DNA from: Campylobacter concisus
GTDB lineage: Bacteria; Campylobacterota; Campylobacteria; Campylobacterales; Campylobacteraceae
Assembly (NCBI RefSeq): GCF_003048405.1
Contig: NZ_PIQS01000001.1
Coordinates: 434,001-498,000 of the forward strand
DNA length: 64,000 nucleotides
Reading direction: 5' to 3'
A program made the position numbers and the translations under genes. The notes below the pieces were generated by a model. The model ran no database searches. It worked only from the letters and a program-made list of their open reading frames with translations, and was not told the origin of the DNA. This document shows, piece by piece, positions 27,801 through 36,183 of this stretch; within the stretch, counting starts at the first letter, position 1; every line of letters begins with the position of its first letter.

Positions 27801-28173
27801 GATCATCTTTACAAAATACCAAATCACCAGTAAGCTTAAATTTATAGCAAAATGCCTTATCAAAGCTCGTTTGCTCAGATCGCAGCTCATCCAAAATTTG
27901 CTCTTTTTCAAATTTTGAATTTGCTAGCTTTGAGATATAAATGGCAAGCAAATCAGTCTCAAAAATACCGCCATAAATAGAAATTTCTATACCATTTTTT
28001 AAAAGCGAGCTATCAAATGCCCTTAAAATTTGTAGAAATTTCTCATCAAAATTTGTAATGTCAAGGTCTATTGATTTTTTAAATTTGGTATTTGTCCTTT
28101 TTGGCTCGTCTAAGGTTTTTGGCTCTAAATATTGTGATAATAAAAAGTATTTTAAGGTATTTGCCTTGCTCAA
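24889..28173 (-). CDS. Large Upf1/DNA2-like superfamily 1 helicase with internal coiled coil
   Basis: This 1094-residue protein has Walker [11 protein letters not shown] (residues 331-340), Walker B LLIDEAGQ (837-844), GDPLQLEPV, a [10 protein letters not shown] motif (about 1025) and NVALTRAK (about 1057-1064), the Upf1/DNA2 branch of SF1. The N-terminal 300 residues have no fold I recognise. About 520-710 is a long coiled coil splitting the helicase core. No nuclease motif is seen. Such proteins act on DNA or RNA; some work in phage defence, others in repair. It is the first gene of an operon with hisF, an odd partner. Confidence 0.85.
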   Translation of the reverse strand: MSKANTLKYFLLSQYLEPKTLDEPKRTNTKFKKSIDLDITNFDEKFLQILRAFDSSLLKNGIEISIYGGIFETDLLAIYISKLANSKFEKEQILDELRSEQTSFDKAFCYKFKLTGDLVFCKDDQNFALKDVNLDDDLTPFFTPNSSDDLFISTAPWAMARLDHLKEISQSDFSKECERIKDKLSIYKEKMEFGKYIKLINDELKSALKTPFCNDFLRLEIKIINPNFKENDSLLNSFFIDDINLLIKFYESGRTHELTDQFLDEGSENKFERLDVRDEQNKRLVRDFFKAEEYPRSAFASDFALNFSQQIAVNNIIKKFKEKSGGIYSVNGAPGTGKTTLLKDVMAEVVTLRAMKLAQMSRHDIFSPVRDSSDKVLYFTLNKELQGYEMVVSSCNNGAVEILSKELSQLKSIGSYAGEIDYFKFIATRLLSADEKTNFGEKSFISKPAWGLFCIPLGSKQNKLNFIFNAINGVKIEKTHSQFEDVSKEFKEFIEQDGFLMGLGKYLATGEGIDDYDEAKEKFNQALYEVNLLFSEIRIKEEELKSINSELINIDKRLDNYNSARQIDELLRPLIDELDLSKNELEQKTTEANELTKLIDQNEILQEYLSAPPKPLFFIFQQILKTQAFEKYNNEAQKVSEINRQIAEQNLKASKQNSENKEKNEAKLNELKAQITQLEEKILELNTKIDHLNKLNGDFVRRQKLIGRSEELDSFLNGTFNQSNEEIQKSMPFMMELDLDEKSYKTKLFNARIKLFKEALNLHKATIFAWKEAVRTNLRALSVIFNDEKMAEKNGLEAKDRREIIKGLFLLTPVVSSTFASFNNTFKELLNGDIGLLLIDEAGQANLTNALGALLRSNMAVVVGDPLQLEPVVTLPPALNNAILRYCDAKDEFNLLKSSVQLRADKVQNIGTYIKGDGKSIWVGSPLIVHRRCANPMFKISNETTYDDMMILGRGSESKLSDPNIKTEWIDVSSDEWIGNYNKAEGMIIKELLDGKLAKLKDSIKIITPFKDVCKNLKGAGTIHTMQGKEADVVIFVLGGATKGARAWAASTPNLLNVALTRAKEVVYIVGNRENWSNLPYFKVAARKIDKGQI

Positions 28174-28279
28174 ATTTATGCCCTATTTCGTTATTATTTA
28201 GTGATTATAATCCATTTTATATATGATTAAACTAAACTTGTAATCATTGTATAAGTAATTTTTGGCTAATATCGCGGCT
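28174..28279. promoter_or_regulatory. Divergent promoter region, helicase operon / ksgA operon
   Basis: On the plus strand TATAAG at 28250-28255, preceded by TTG, looks like a -10 box and would put the transcript start near 28262. That is the position of an in-frame TTG, so the downstream ATG 28280 is the more likely ksgA start. On the minus strand TATAAT within GGATTATAATCAC (about 28204-28214) is a candidate -10 for the helicase operon. Confidence 0.4.
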
Positions 28280-29122
28280 ATGATAAAGGCAAAAAAGCAC
28301 TTTGGACAGAATTTTTTACAGGACAAAGCGACACTAGATAAGATCATCCAAGCGATACCCAATGACGTAGAAAACGTTGTTGAGATTGGGCCTGGCTTAG
28401 GTGATTTGACATTTAGACTTTTGCAAATTTACAAGACGACCTGTTTTGAGATAGATTGTGAGCTGTTTCAAATTTTAAAGGCTAAATTTGCAAATGAGAT
28501 CCAAAATGGACAATTAAAACTTTTTTGTAAAGATGCATTAGAGCAGTGGCAAGAAGAGGGCGGACTAAGTAGCCAGAACTACTTTTTAGTCGCAAATTTA
28601 CCCTATTACGTTGCTACGAAGATGATAATAAATGCGATAGATGACGAAAAATGCCTTGGACTTATCGTGATGATACAAAAAGAGGTTGCTCTTAAATTTA
28701 GTGCAAAGAGCAGGGATAAAGAATTTAGCGCTTTATCGATCCTCGCCTCACTCCAAGGCAGGTGTGAGCTTTTGTTTGACGTGGATGCAAAGCTTTTTAA
28801 TCCACCTCCAAAGGTCACATCCTCAGTCATCAAACTACAAAAAACAAAAAAGATTTTTGGCAAAGACGGGATTTTCAAAGATGCAAAACAATACGAGGCT
28901 TTTAAAGTATTTTTAAGAGCTGCGTTTGCTTCTCCAAGAAAGACGCTTTTGAAAAATTTATCCACAAATTTTGACAAAAAGGTGTTAGAAGAAATTTTTG
29001 AAGACCTAGGCTTAGCTCAAAATTTACGTCCACACGAGCTAGATGTCGATTCTTATCTAAAAGTATTTGAAAGATTAAAGGAAGATAATGAACGACAAAA
29101 ACGAAGAGAAAGTTGTAACTAA
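28280..29122 (+). CDS. ksgA: 16S rRNA dimethyladenosine transferase
   Basis: KsgA dimethylates A1518 and A1519 of 16S rRNA during small-subunit assembly. The 280-residue product starts MIKAKKHFGQNFLQDKAT, the family N-terminus. The SAM loop EIGPGLGDLT is at about residues 34-43, and NLPYYVAT (about 106-113) is the catalytic NLPY motif. An upstream in-frame TTG (28262) would add six residues but coincides with the predicted transcript start. Its last 35 bases overlap the start of rnj, so the two are translated together. Confidence 0.95.
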   Translation: MIKAKKHFGQNFLQDKATLDKIIQAIPNDVENVVEIGPGLGDLTFRLLQIYKTTCFEIDCELFQILKAKFANEIQNGQLKLFCKDALEQWQEEGGLSSQNYFLVANLPYYVATKMIINAIDDEKCLGLIVMIQKEVALKFSAKSRDKEFSALSILASLQGRCELLFDVDAKLFNPPPKVTSSVIKLQKTKKIFGKDGIFKDAKQYEAFKVFLRAAFASPRKTLLKNLSTNFDKKVLEEIFEDLGLAQNLRPHELDVDSYLKVFERLKEDNERQKRRESCN

Positions 29123-31217
29123 CCAAAGCAAAAACAACAAAAGACGAAGATTTAGACCAAAAAATAAACCAAAACAAGAGGGCGAAACTACCGAGCAAGC
29201 TTCACTAGCAAGCAAAAGCGTAATAGATAACTTCTTTGCAGCAGAGCAGGCTGAAGCCAAAACGCACGCCGAGCCAAAGAGCCAAAATTCTCGCCCAAAA
29301 AAGCCAAGAAATAACAAAAATCAAAACAAAAATGGCGAAAACAATAAGCCAAAAGAGCAAAAACAAGAATCACAAGAAACAAAAACCAAAACACAAGAAC
29401 AAAAAGAAAAGCCTAAAAAAGCTAAAAAGCCAAAGAAAAATTTACCTGCAAAACTAAATGGTAATGAACAATGGCAGCAAGACATTGCAAGTGCAATGGT
29501 GGCAAACAAGGCCGTTCACGAGCTTCGTCTGGAGCCTATGAAGTATCTAAACTCAAGCGAACACAAAATTCGTATAACGCCACTTGGCGGTCTTGGCGAG
29601 ATCGGCGGAAATATGACGATATTTGAGACCGATACGAGTGCTATCATCGTTGACATCGGCATGAGTTTTCCAAGCGAGAGTATGCACGGCGTGGATATCC
29701 TAATCCCGGACTTTGACTATGTTAGAAAAATAAAAGACAAGATAAAAGGCGTCATTATCACTCACGCGCACGAGGATCATATCGGCGCGGTGCCCTACTT
29801 TTATAAAGAGTTTAAATTTCCGATTTACGCCACACCTTTGCCACTTGGTATGATAAATAACAAATTTGAAGAGCACGGCTTAAAGCAGGAGCGCTCACTT
29901 TTCCGTTCTGTCGAGAAAAGAAAGCCATATCTAATAGGCGACTTTGAGGTCGAGTGGATACATATCACCCACTCCATCATCGACGCTAGCGCACTTGCGA
30001 TCACGACAAAGGCAGGCACCATCATCCATACGGGTGACTTTAAGATTGACCACACGCCGATAGATGGCTACCCAACAGACCTTGGCAGACTCGCATACTA
30101 CGGCGAGCGCGGCGTGCTGTGTCTCATGAGCGATAGCACGAACAGCTACAAAGAGGGCTTTACAAAGAGCGAAAGCAGCGTTGGCAAGACCTTTGACGCG
30201 ATATTTTCTAAAGCCAAAGGCCGCGTGATAATGAGTACATTTAGCTCCAACATCCACCGCGTTTATCAAGCGATCGAGTGGGGGCTAAAATACAACCGCA
30301 AAGTCTGCGTCATCGGTAGATCAATGGAGAGAAATTTATATACTGCAATGGAGCTTGGCTATATCAAGCTTGATAAGAAAATTTTTATCGATGCAAACGA
30401 GGTTGGCAAATTTAAAGATAACGAAGTGCTGATCGTTACCACAGGCTCTCAGGGTGAGACTATGAGTGCACTCTACAGAATGGCTACTGATGAACACAAA
30501 TACATCAAAATAAAGCCAACCGATCAGATAATAATCAGCTCAAAGGCGATCCCTGGCAATGAAAGCAGTATCTCAACTGTATTAAATTTCCTAATAAAAT
30601 CAGGCGCAAGCGTCGCTTATCAAGACTTTAGCGAGATCCACGTCAGCGGTCACGCAGCACAAGAAGAGCAAAAGCTGATGCTTCGCCTCATAAAACCAAA
30701 ATTTTTCTTACCGGTGCATGGCGAGTACAATCATATCGCAAAGCACAAAGAGACAGCTATAAGCTGCGGCGTAGATGAGAGAAATATCTATCTAATGAGC
30801 GATGGCGATCAAATGGAGATCTGTCAAAAATACTTAAAGCGTGTAAAAACGGTAAAAACTGGTAAAGTCTTCATAGACAATCAAATAAATAAACAAATCT
30901 CAGACGATGTCGTCATCGATAGACAAAACCTTGCTGAAGCAGGTGTTGTCATGATAATCGCTCAAATTTCACGTCATGGCGCAAAGCTCATAAACAAGCC
31001 TCGTGTCATTAGCTACGGCCTTGTGGGCAATAAACAAGATGCGGAGTTTAGCAAAGAGATGCAAGAAATTTTGACGCAGTTTTTAAGCAACGTCAAAGAG
31101 GAGCTTTTAAAAGATGGCAGACTGCTCGAGTCACAAGTGCGTCAAGTGATTAGAAAGCATATCTTTAGAAAGGTCAAAAAGTACCCAACTATCGTGCCGA
31201 TTATCTATCTAATGTAA
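29088..31217 (+). CDS. rnj: Ribonuclease J
   Basis: RNase J is the main 5'-to-3' exonuclease and endonuclease for mRNA decay in epsilonproteobacteria. The 709-residue product has a long basic low-complexity N-terminal extension (residues 1-130, rich in Lys, Asn, Gln and Pro), then the metallo-beta-lactamase core with HAHEDHIGA (226-234, zinc ligands) and HTGDFKIDH, the beta-CASP domain with SDSTN and TGSQGE, and the C-terminal domain with HVSGHAAQEE and PVHGEY. A similar extension is known in Helicobacter RNase J. The gene starts inside ksgA. Confidence 0.95.
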   Translation: MNDKNEEKVVTNQSKNNKRRRFRPKNKPKQEGETTEQASLASKSVIDNFFAAEQAEAKTHAEPKSQNSRPKKPRNNKNQNKNGENNKPKEQKQESQETKTKTQEQKEKPKKAKKPKKNLPAKLNGNEQWQQDIASAMVANKAVHELRLEPMKYLNSSEHKIRITPLGGLGEIGGNMTIFETDTSAIIVDIGMSFPSESMHGVDILIPDFDYVRKIKDKIKGVIITHAHEDHIGAVPYFYKEFKFPIYATPLPLGMINNKFEEHGLKQERSLFRSVEKRKPYLIGDFEVEWIHITHSIIDASALAITTKAGTIIHTGDFKIDHTPIDGYPTDLGRLAYYGERGVLCLMSDSTNSYKEGFTKSESSVGKTFDAIFSKAKGRVIMSTFSSNIHRVYQAIEWGLKYNRKVCVIGRSMERNLYTAMELGYIKLDKKIFIDANEVGKFKDNEVLIVTTGSQGETMSALYRMATDEHKYIKIKPTDQIIISSKAIPGNESSISTVLNFLIKSGASVAYQDFSEIHVSGHAAQEEQKLMLRLIKPKFFLPVHGEYNHIAKHKETAISCGVDERNIYLMSDGDQMEICQKYLKRVKTVKTGKVFIDNQINKQISDDVVIDRQNLAEAGVVMIIAQISRHGAKLINKPRVISYGLVGNKQDAEFSKEMQEILTQFLSNVKEELLKDGRLLESQVRQVIRKHIFRKVKKYPTIVPIIYLM

Positions 31218-31226
31218 GGGAAATTT

Positions 31227-32180
31227 ATGCAAGCAATCAACCAAATCGCAGCCGAAGTTTTAAAGATAGAAGCAAACGAGCTTTTAAGACATGCTAAAAA
31301 CTTAGAGATAGAAGATGCTGTAAATTTGATATTTAATACAAAAGGCAAGGTCATAGTAACAGGCGTAGGCAAGAGCGGTCATGTAGGTGCAAAGATTGCT
31401 GCCACGCTTGCGAGCACCGGCACGCCAAGCTTTTTCTTACACCCAACAGAGGCTATGCATGGCGACCTTGGCATGATAGAAAAAGATGATGTTTTGTTAG
31501 CCATTAGCTTCAGTGGCGAAAGCGATGAGCTTATCAAAATTTTACCTCACGTAAAGCGCTTTGGTGTAAAGATCGTCGCAATGGCAAGGAGCAAAATAAG
31601 CTCGCTTGGTAAATTTAGCGATGCATTTATTAGCATAGATGTAGAAAAAGAGGCGTGCCCACTAAATGCCGCTCCAACAGCATCAACTACACTAACGTTA
31701 GCTCTTGGCGATGCATTGGCTGTTTGTTTGATGCAAAGGCGAGGCTTTAAAAAAGAGGACTTTGCAAATTTTCATCCAGGTGGCAGCCTTGGCAAGAGGC
31801 TATTTTTAAAGGTCAAAGATGTGATGAGAAGCGAAAATTTACCGATAGTTCGCTGGAATGCGAGCCTAAAAAAAGCAATCGATACTATGACACACGGTAA
31901 ACTTGGCACGGTCCTAATCGTCGATAAAGATGGTGTGTTAGATGCTATTTTAAGCGACGGCGATCTTAGACGTGCACTTATGCGAGAAGACTTTGACCTA
32001 GACGAGCCAGCTATGAAATATGCCACTTTGCATCCAAAAGAGATAAACGATAAGGAAATGTTAGCTGTGGATGCATTAGCCCTGATAGAAAAATATAAAA
32101 TTCAGCTTCTAGCCGTTGTAGAAAATGGCGTGCCCGTGGGTGTTTTACACATCCATGACCTTGCAAATTTAGGACTATAA
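31227..32180 (+). CDS. kdsD: Arabinose-5-phosphate isomerase
   Basis: The enzyme converts ribulose-5-phosphate to arabinose-5-phosphate, the first step to KDO for lipooligosaccharide or capsule. The 317-residue product has an N-terminal SIS sugar-isomerase domain with GVGKSGHVGAKIAATLASTG (about residues 47-66) and SGESDE, then two CBS domains (about 200-317). KpsF is the paralogue used for capsule; without capsule genes nearby KdsD is the safer name. It lies 9 bases after rnj and 1 base before rluB, in one operon. Confidence 0.92.
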   Translation: MQAINQIAAEVLKIEANELLRHAKNLEIEDAVNLIFNTKGKVIVTGVGKSGHVGAKIAATLASTGTPSFFLHPTEAMHGDLGMIEKDDVLLAISFSGESDELIKILPHVKRFGVKIVAMARSKISSLGKFSDAFISIDVEKEACPLNAAPTASTTLTLALGDALAVCLMQRRGFKKEDFANFHPGGSLGKRLFLKVKDVMRSENLPIVRWNASLKKAIDTMTHGKLGTVLIVDKDGVLDAILSDGDLRRALMREDFDLDEPAMKYATLHPKEINDKEMLAVDALALIEKYKIQLLAVVENGVPVGVLHIHDLANLGL

Positions 32181-32181
32181 A

Positions 32182-32955
32182 ATGGAAAAAACAAGACTAA
32201 ATAAATTTATCTCACATAACACAAATTACTCACGCCGTGAGGCAGATGAGCTGATAAAAGCTGGTAAGGTTAGCATAGCAGGACGAGTGGTTAGCGACCT
32301 TGCCACAAGCGTAGATGAAGATGACAAAGTACGTATAAATGGTCGTTTGATAAAGCTAAAAAAGGAATTTACTGTTATCGTCTATCATAAACAAAAGGGT
32401 GAACTAGTTAGCAAAAAAGATGACCGCGGACGAAAGACGATCTATGACACGCTGGATAAGAAATTTGCAAAATTTGTTAGCGTAGGGCGCTTAGACTATG
32501 CAAGTGAGGGGCTGCTTTTACTAACTGATGCTCCAGCGATCGCCACAGCTCTCATGAATAGCGATTTAGAGCGCGAATACTACCTAAAAGTAAAAGGCGA
32601 GGTGACAAAAGAGGTGATAGAAGCGATGACAAATGGCTTTTTCGCCAAGGACGCCACCAAAGGCGCACATGCAAAAACTACTATAAAATCAATGGAATTT
32701 AAGCCATTTCTAGCCTATAAAGTCTTTGGCTCAAGTGGTGGCTATACAAAACTAAAGGTCATCATCAACGAGGGGCAAAATAGGGAGCTTCGCCGCTTCT
32801 TTGGATACTTTGACCTTGAAGTGATGGATCTAAAAAGGGTTAGCTTTGGGCGAGTCAGCCTTGATATGCTAAAGCCTGGCAAATGGCGCTACTTTGAAAA
32901 TAGCGAATACGAAGACCTAAGAGACTTTTTAAAGGTTAATAGCGTTAGATACTAA
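32182..32955 (+). CDS. rluB: RsuA/RluB-family pseudouridine synthase
   Basis: The 257-residue product has an N-terminal S4 RNA-binding domain (MEKTRLNKFISHNTNYSRRE, residues 1-60) and the catalytic GRLDYASEGLLLLT block (about 104-117) with its nucleophilic Asp. The GQNRELRRFFGYF block (about 199-211) follows. It probably makes pseudouridine 2605 in 23S rRNA as RluB does, though RsuA/RluE specificity cannot be excluded. It is the last gene of the ksgA-rnj-kdsD operon; a short imperfect hairpin follows. Confidence 0.88.
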   Translation: MEKTRLNKFISHNTNYSRREADELIKAGKVSIAGRVVSDLATSVDEDDKVRINGRLIKLKKEFTVIVYHKQKGELVSKKDDRGRKTIYDTLDKKFAKFVSVGRLDYASEGLLLLTDAPAIATALMNSDLEREYYLKVKGEVTKEVIEAMTNGFFAKDATKGAHAKTTIKSMEFKPFLAYKVFGSSGGYTKLKVIINEGQNRELRRFFGYFDLEVMDLKRVSFGRVSLDMLKPGKWRYFENSEYEDLRDFLKVNSVRY

Positions 32956-33028
32956 CATCAGGCTTGTTTCTCCAACAAAGAGGCAAGCCAAACCATAATA
33001 ACTACAAATTTACAAAAATGGAGAAAAA

Positions 33029-33994
33029 ATGAAAAAGGCTGTTCTTTTATCCGTGATCCTACTAACTACCAGCTTCTCTAAGGATATAGTGGAGCTTGGA
33101 ATTGAAGCCTATGATCAAGGCAATTATTATAAGGCGGCCGAGATATTTAGCACGGCTTGCGATGATGGAAATGCTGAATGCTGCAATATGCTAGGGGCTT
33201 TATACTCAGATGGTCTTGGCGTCAAAGTAGACTATCATAAAGCAGCCTGGCTATATAAAAAAGCTTGTGATGGCAAAAGCGCTATCGCTTGTAGTAATTT
33301 GGGAGACCAATATAGGGACGGAATAGGTGTAAAACAAGACATTCGTAAAGCGATTGAGCTATACGAAAAAGCTTGTGAAGGCAAATATGCTGAAAGTTGT
33401 TTTTATTTGGGATTTTTTTATGAAAATGGACAACTAACAAAACAAGACTACTATAAAGCAGCCTGGCTCTATGAAAAAGCTTGCGATAGCGAATACGCCA
33501 ATGGTTGCCACAATTTAGGAGTTTTGTATATGAATGGCAATGGTGTAAAGCAAGATTATATAGAAGTAGCCAAATTGTTTGAAAAAGCTTGTGAAGCCGA
33601 TGTGGGTGAGAGCTGCTCAAATTTAGGGGTTTTATACGAAAATGGGCAAGGTGTGCAACAAGACTTTCACAAGGCAGCCAAATTGTTTGAAAAAGCTTGT
33701 GATGATGGATATTCTCAAAGCTGTAATAATTTAGGAAATTTTTACTCAAAGGGGCAATCAGTAAAACAAGACTACCTAAAAGCAGCCAAACTATGGCAAA
33801 AAGCATGTGATGATGAAATTGGCCAAAGTTGTTCTAATTTGGGAGTTTTATATTTAAAAGACCAGGGTATAAAACATGACTATATCAAAGCAATTAAACT
33901 ATTTAAAAAAGCTTGTGATTTAGGATATCAGACAGGATGTGATTATTATAAAAAAATAAACAATAGCAACATAGACATAATAAGAATAAACTAG
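33029..33994 (+). CDS. Secreted Sel1-repeat, cysteine-rich protein (Hcp-like)
   Basis: The 321-residue product has a signal peptide (residues 1-18) and about eight tandem 36-residue Sel1-like repeats (pattern DYxKAAKLFEKACDxG...SCxNLGVLYxNGxGVKQ). Each repeat carries a cysteine pair spaced like the disulfide-clamped repeats of Helicobacter cysteine-rich proteins (HcpA-E), so an oxidised periplasmic or secreted protein is expected. Hcp proteins interact with host cells or cell-wall-linked compounds; the ligand here is unknown. ATG has a purine-rich site. It is a single gene, convergent with the end of the mcc operon. Confidence 0.85.
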   Translation: MKKAVLLSVILLTTSFSKDIVELGIEAYDQGNYYKAAEIFSTACDDGNAECCNMLGALYSDGLGVKVDYHKAAWLYKKACDGKSAIACSNLGDQYRDGIGVKQDIRKAIELYEKACEGKYAESCFYLGFFYENGQLTKQDYYKAAWLYEKACDSEYANGCHNLGVLYMNGNGVKQDYIEVAKLFEKACEADVGESCSNLGVLYENGQGVQQDFHKAAKLFEKACDDGYSQSCNNLGNFYSKGQSVKQDYLKAAKLWQKACDDEIGQSCSNLGVLYLKDQGIKHDYIKAIKLFKKACDLGYQTGCDYYKKINNSNIDIIRIN

Positions 33995-34027
33995 TAGTAG
34001 ATTTTAGGCAGTAAATTTAAATCAAAC

Positions 34028-34050
34028 GAGCTCTGCTAAATTTAGAGCTC
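34028..34050. terminator. Hairpin between the Sel1 gene and the mcc operon end
   Basis: GAGCTCT (34028-34034) pairs with AGAGCTC (34044-34050), with an alternative inner pairing of CTAAATTTAG. It lies between convergent stops and probably ends transcription from both sides, although U-tracts are short. Confidence 0.55.
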
Positions 34051-34058
34051 ATGCAAAT

Positions 34059-34568
34059 TTATATCTTATTTTCTGAAAGTAGGATGTTTATATATGGATT
34101 TAGTAGCGTCTCACCACGTGCTGCGTAAAGCAAGACCTCTTTAAAATAGTTATCATTTATGCCATAGGTGTGAAACTCATATGCCCCTATGCCGTATCCC
34201 ATAGGCGTGATATCAACCCTTGAGTACCAAGCATTTTGCGCTAGAATATAGCGATTCGTATCTCTTGAATAAACATATAGCTTTATCTTATCTTTGCTCT
34301 TTTGTGCCATATACCAGATGAAAGAATTTGTGATGTCGTTAAAAAAGTAGATGTCGCCATTTGGCATGATGGCTTGGGCTGTGTCGTTGTTATCAGCGAT
34401 AAGCGTCCTACTCTCATAACATATAAATTTATTTGGCGTAAGTTGCTCGATCGGCTCTGATTTGCCGTTATTTAAAACTAAAATTTTATCATCACTTATG
34501 TCGGCATTATAGGCAAGCACGGCTAAAACTAGGGCTAACAAACACAAAGAAAAAATTTGCTTTATCAA
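34059..34568 (-). CDS. Membrane-anchored periplasmic protein at end of mcc operon, 169 aa
   Basis: I do not recognise this family. One N-terminal membrane segment (residues 4-20, FSLCLLALVLAVLAY) is followed by a soluble, probably periplasmic, domain. Notable segments are GKSEPIEQLTPNKFICYESRTL, read in two parts, and DITPMGYGIGAYEFHTYG. The pattern recalls a NosL-like fold without its CxxCGM site, but that is a guess. I chose TTG 34568 because it overlaps the preceding stop as TTGA, like other couplings here. The longer frame to 34628 would overlap its neighbour by 64 bases. Confidence 0.65.
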   Translation of the reverse strand: MIKQIFSLCLLALVLAVLAYNADISDDKILVLNNGKSEPIEQLTPNKFICYESRTLIADNNDTAQAIMPNGDIYFFNDITNSFIWYMAQKSKDKIKLYVYSRDTNRYILAQNAWYSRVDITPMGYGIGAYEFHTYGINDNYFKEVLLYAARGETLLNPYINILLSENKI

Positions 34569-35518
34569 AATAAAAATCCTCTTAGCAAATAATATTTTAG
34601 GACATAAAGCGCGCAGATCAGCACACAAACACCTAGCCAGATCGATGAAAATTTAAGCTTGTGTGAGTAGTTAGTCTTTGTGATAATCTCAACAAGATAC
34701 GGCATAAGGCCGTAAAAAACGCCCAGAAACAAACTGCCCCAAATGAGATAGCCAACATAAAAATAGTCACCTTTTAGCATGCAGTATGGGCATTTATGGT
34801 TCGGCTGCTCGTAAACATAAAGGCCAAAAAAATAGGTGATGGCATAGTAGCTAAGCACCAAAAACAACAAATTTGCCACGAAGCTCGCCATACTTTGCTT
34901 TAAAAAATTTAGCACCAAAATGACAAAAAATAGCACGAAAAAGACGCTTACTAAGCCAAAATTTGTATAGCCAAATGGTAGCTTTGGAGCTTGAAAAGTA
35001 ACAGAACAGCAAAAGACCGGCACTTTTAGTGGGATATTGTAAAAAAACGAAATTTCTATGCCAAGCTCAAGTAGTATCATGACAAAAAGGCAGATGAAAA
35101 TGGCATATTTTTTCTTTAGATAAGGGAAATTTAGAGCCTGCAAGTCAAGCTTATTTATAACCAGCCAAATGCCAAGCCCAAAGATCAGTAAAATTTTAGT
35201 GAGCATCAATATACCACCAAATTTATTTGAGCCAATCACGCCAGCTGAGCACATGGCGCCGGGTACAATATCAGAGAGTTCATTTAGGCAAAGTGCAAAA
35301 AACATAAACAATACGATCTTGATACAGACACAAAAAAGTAAGATCGTATTTACAAGGTAGTTTTGTTTTTCAAGCGAGTATTGAAGCGATGTTAGTGCAT
35401 TGTAGTCCCACGACCTCACGATCCTAACGACGTAAAAGAGCGAAATACTCATCAAAACTAACAGTACAAACTCCGCTAACAAAAAGGCAATAACGGCATT
35501 TGATAAAAAGACACTCAT
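34565..35518 (-). CDS. Polytopic membrane protein with cysteine motifs, mcc operon
   Basis: The 317-residue product has about eight hydrophobic helices, so it is an inner-membrane protein; I do not recognise the family. Cysteines stand out: GAMCSAG (about residue 88), FCCSVT (about 170) and NHKCPYCMLKGDY (about 244-256). A CxxC pair beside a membrane helix suggests metal binding or thiol redox. Placement directly after the ABC ATPase, with a 4-base overlap, makes it part of that transporter module, possibly for copper or for disulfide chemistry. Confidence 0.7.
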   Translation of the reverse strand: MSVFLSNAVIAFLLAEFVLLVLMSISLFYVVRIVRSWDYNALTSLQYSLEKQNYLVNTILLFCVCIKIVLFMFFALCLNELSDIVPGAMCSAGVIGSNKFGGILMLTKILLIFGLGIWLVINKLDLQALNFPYLKKKYAIFICLFVMILLELGIEISFFYNIPLKVPVFCCSVTFQAPKLPFGYTNFGLVSVFFVLFFVILVLNFLKQSMASFVANLLFLVLSYYAITYFFGLYVYEQPNHKCPYCMLKGDYFYVGYLIWGSLFLGVFYGLMPYLVEIITKTNYSHKLKFSSIWLGVCVLICALYVLKYYLLRGFLF

Positions 35519-36183
35519 ACTATCTCTCCGTTTTGCAAGCTGACAACCCTATCTGTTGCACTTAGCTCATCAAAAATACTATCGTGAGTAGCGACAATGA
35601 CACTCTTTTTTAGAGTTTTAAAAGACTCTAGTAAGCCCAAAAATGCACGTGCATTTTGTCTATCTAAATTTGCCGTTGGCTCATCAGCCAAGATGATATC
35701 AGCATCCATAGATAAAGCTCTAGCTACCGCGCATCTTTGACGCTCGCCACCACTTAAATTTGATACGTTCTCATCTTTTTTATGAGCGATATTTGCGAGA
35801 CTTAGAGCCTTTTTTATCATCTCATCTCGCACATTTGCCTTGAAATTTGTTAAAGCAAATGGAGCTAGTAAATTTTCATATACACTTAGACCCTCAATAA
35901 GGTTAAAATTTTGAAATACAAGTCCAAGCCTTTTGTGTCTAAGCTCAGAGCAAAAGGCATCAGGTAGCTTTGCGATATTAGTGCCATCTATCAAAATTTC
36001 TCCACTAGTTGGCTTTTGAAGTAGGGCAATGAGCGAAAGTAGGGTGCTTTTACCGCTTCCACTAATGCCTTTTAGTATCACTAGCTCGCCGTCATTAATA
36101 TCTAAATTTATATTTTTTAAAGCACAAAACTCATTTTGTTTGTTTTGGTTATAAACTAGGCTAACACCTCTTATATTTATCAT
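35515..36183 (-). CDS. ABC transporter ATP-binding protein, mcc operon
   Basis: The 222-residue product is a complete LolD/MacB-type ATPase. Walker A GISGSGKST is at about residues 37-45, the Q-loop in VFQNFNL, the signature NLSGGERQRCAVARAL at about 142-157, Walker B ILADEPT, and the H-loop in VIVATHD. It overlaps the permease gene upstream and the membrane protein gene downstream by 4 bases each. It should energise the FtsX-type permease next to it. In context the job is likely linked to copper delivery or envelope assembly for MccA. Confidence 0.9.
   Translation of the reverse strand: MINIRGVSLVYNQNKQNEFCALKNINLDINDGELVILKGISGSGKSTLLSLIALLQKPTSGEILIDGTNIAKLPDAFCSELRHKRLGLVFQNFNLIEGLSVYENLLAPFALTNFKANVRDEMIKKALSLANIAHKKDENVSNLSGGERQRCAVARALSMDADIILADEPTANLDRQNARAFLGLLESFKTLKKSVIVATHDSIFDELSATDRVVSLQNGEIV

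Noticed and set aside
28262..28280. TTG at 28262 as the ksgA start
   Set aside because: It coincides with the expected transcript start from the TATAAG box, and the family N-terminus (MIKAKKHFGQNF) begins at ATG 28280.
32956..33028. Terminator after rluB formed by GGCTTG and CAAGCC
   Set aside because: The stem is only six pairs with a long, partly unpaired loop and no T-run, so I did not list it.
33282..33806. Minus-strand ORF of 174 codons inside the Sel1-repeat gene
   Set aside because: It is the antisense of the repeats; the regular repeat makes the opposite frame stay open by chance.
33029..33994. Tandem DNA repeat or CRISPR-like array
   Set aside because: The roughly 108-base periodicity is the coding of Sel1-type protein repeats, with diverged codons and no spacers.
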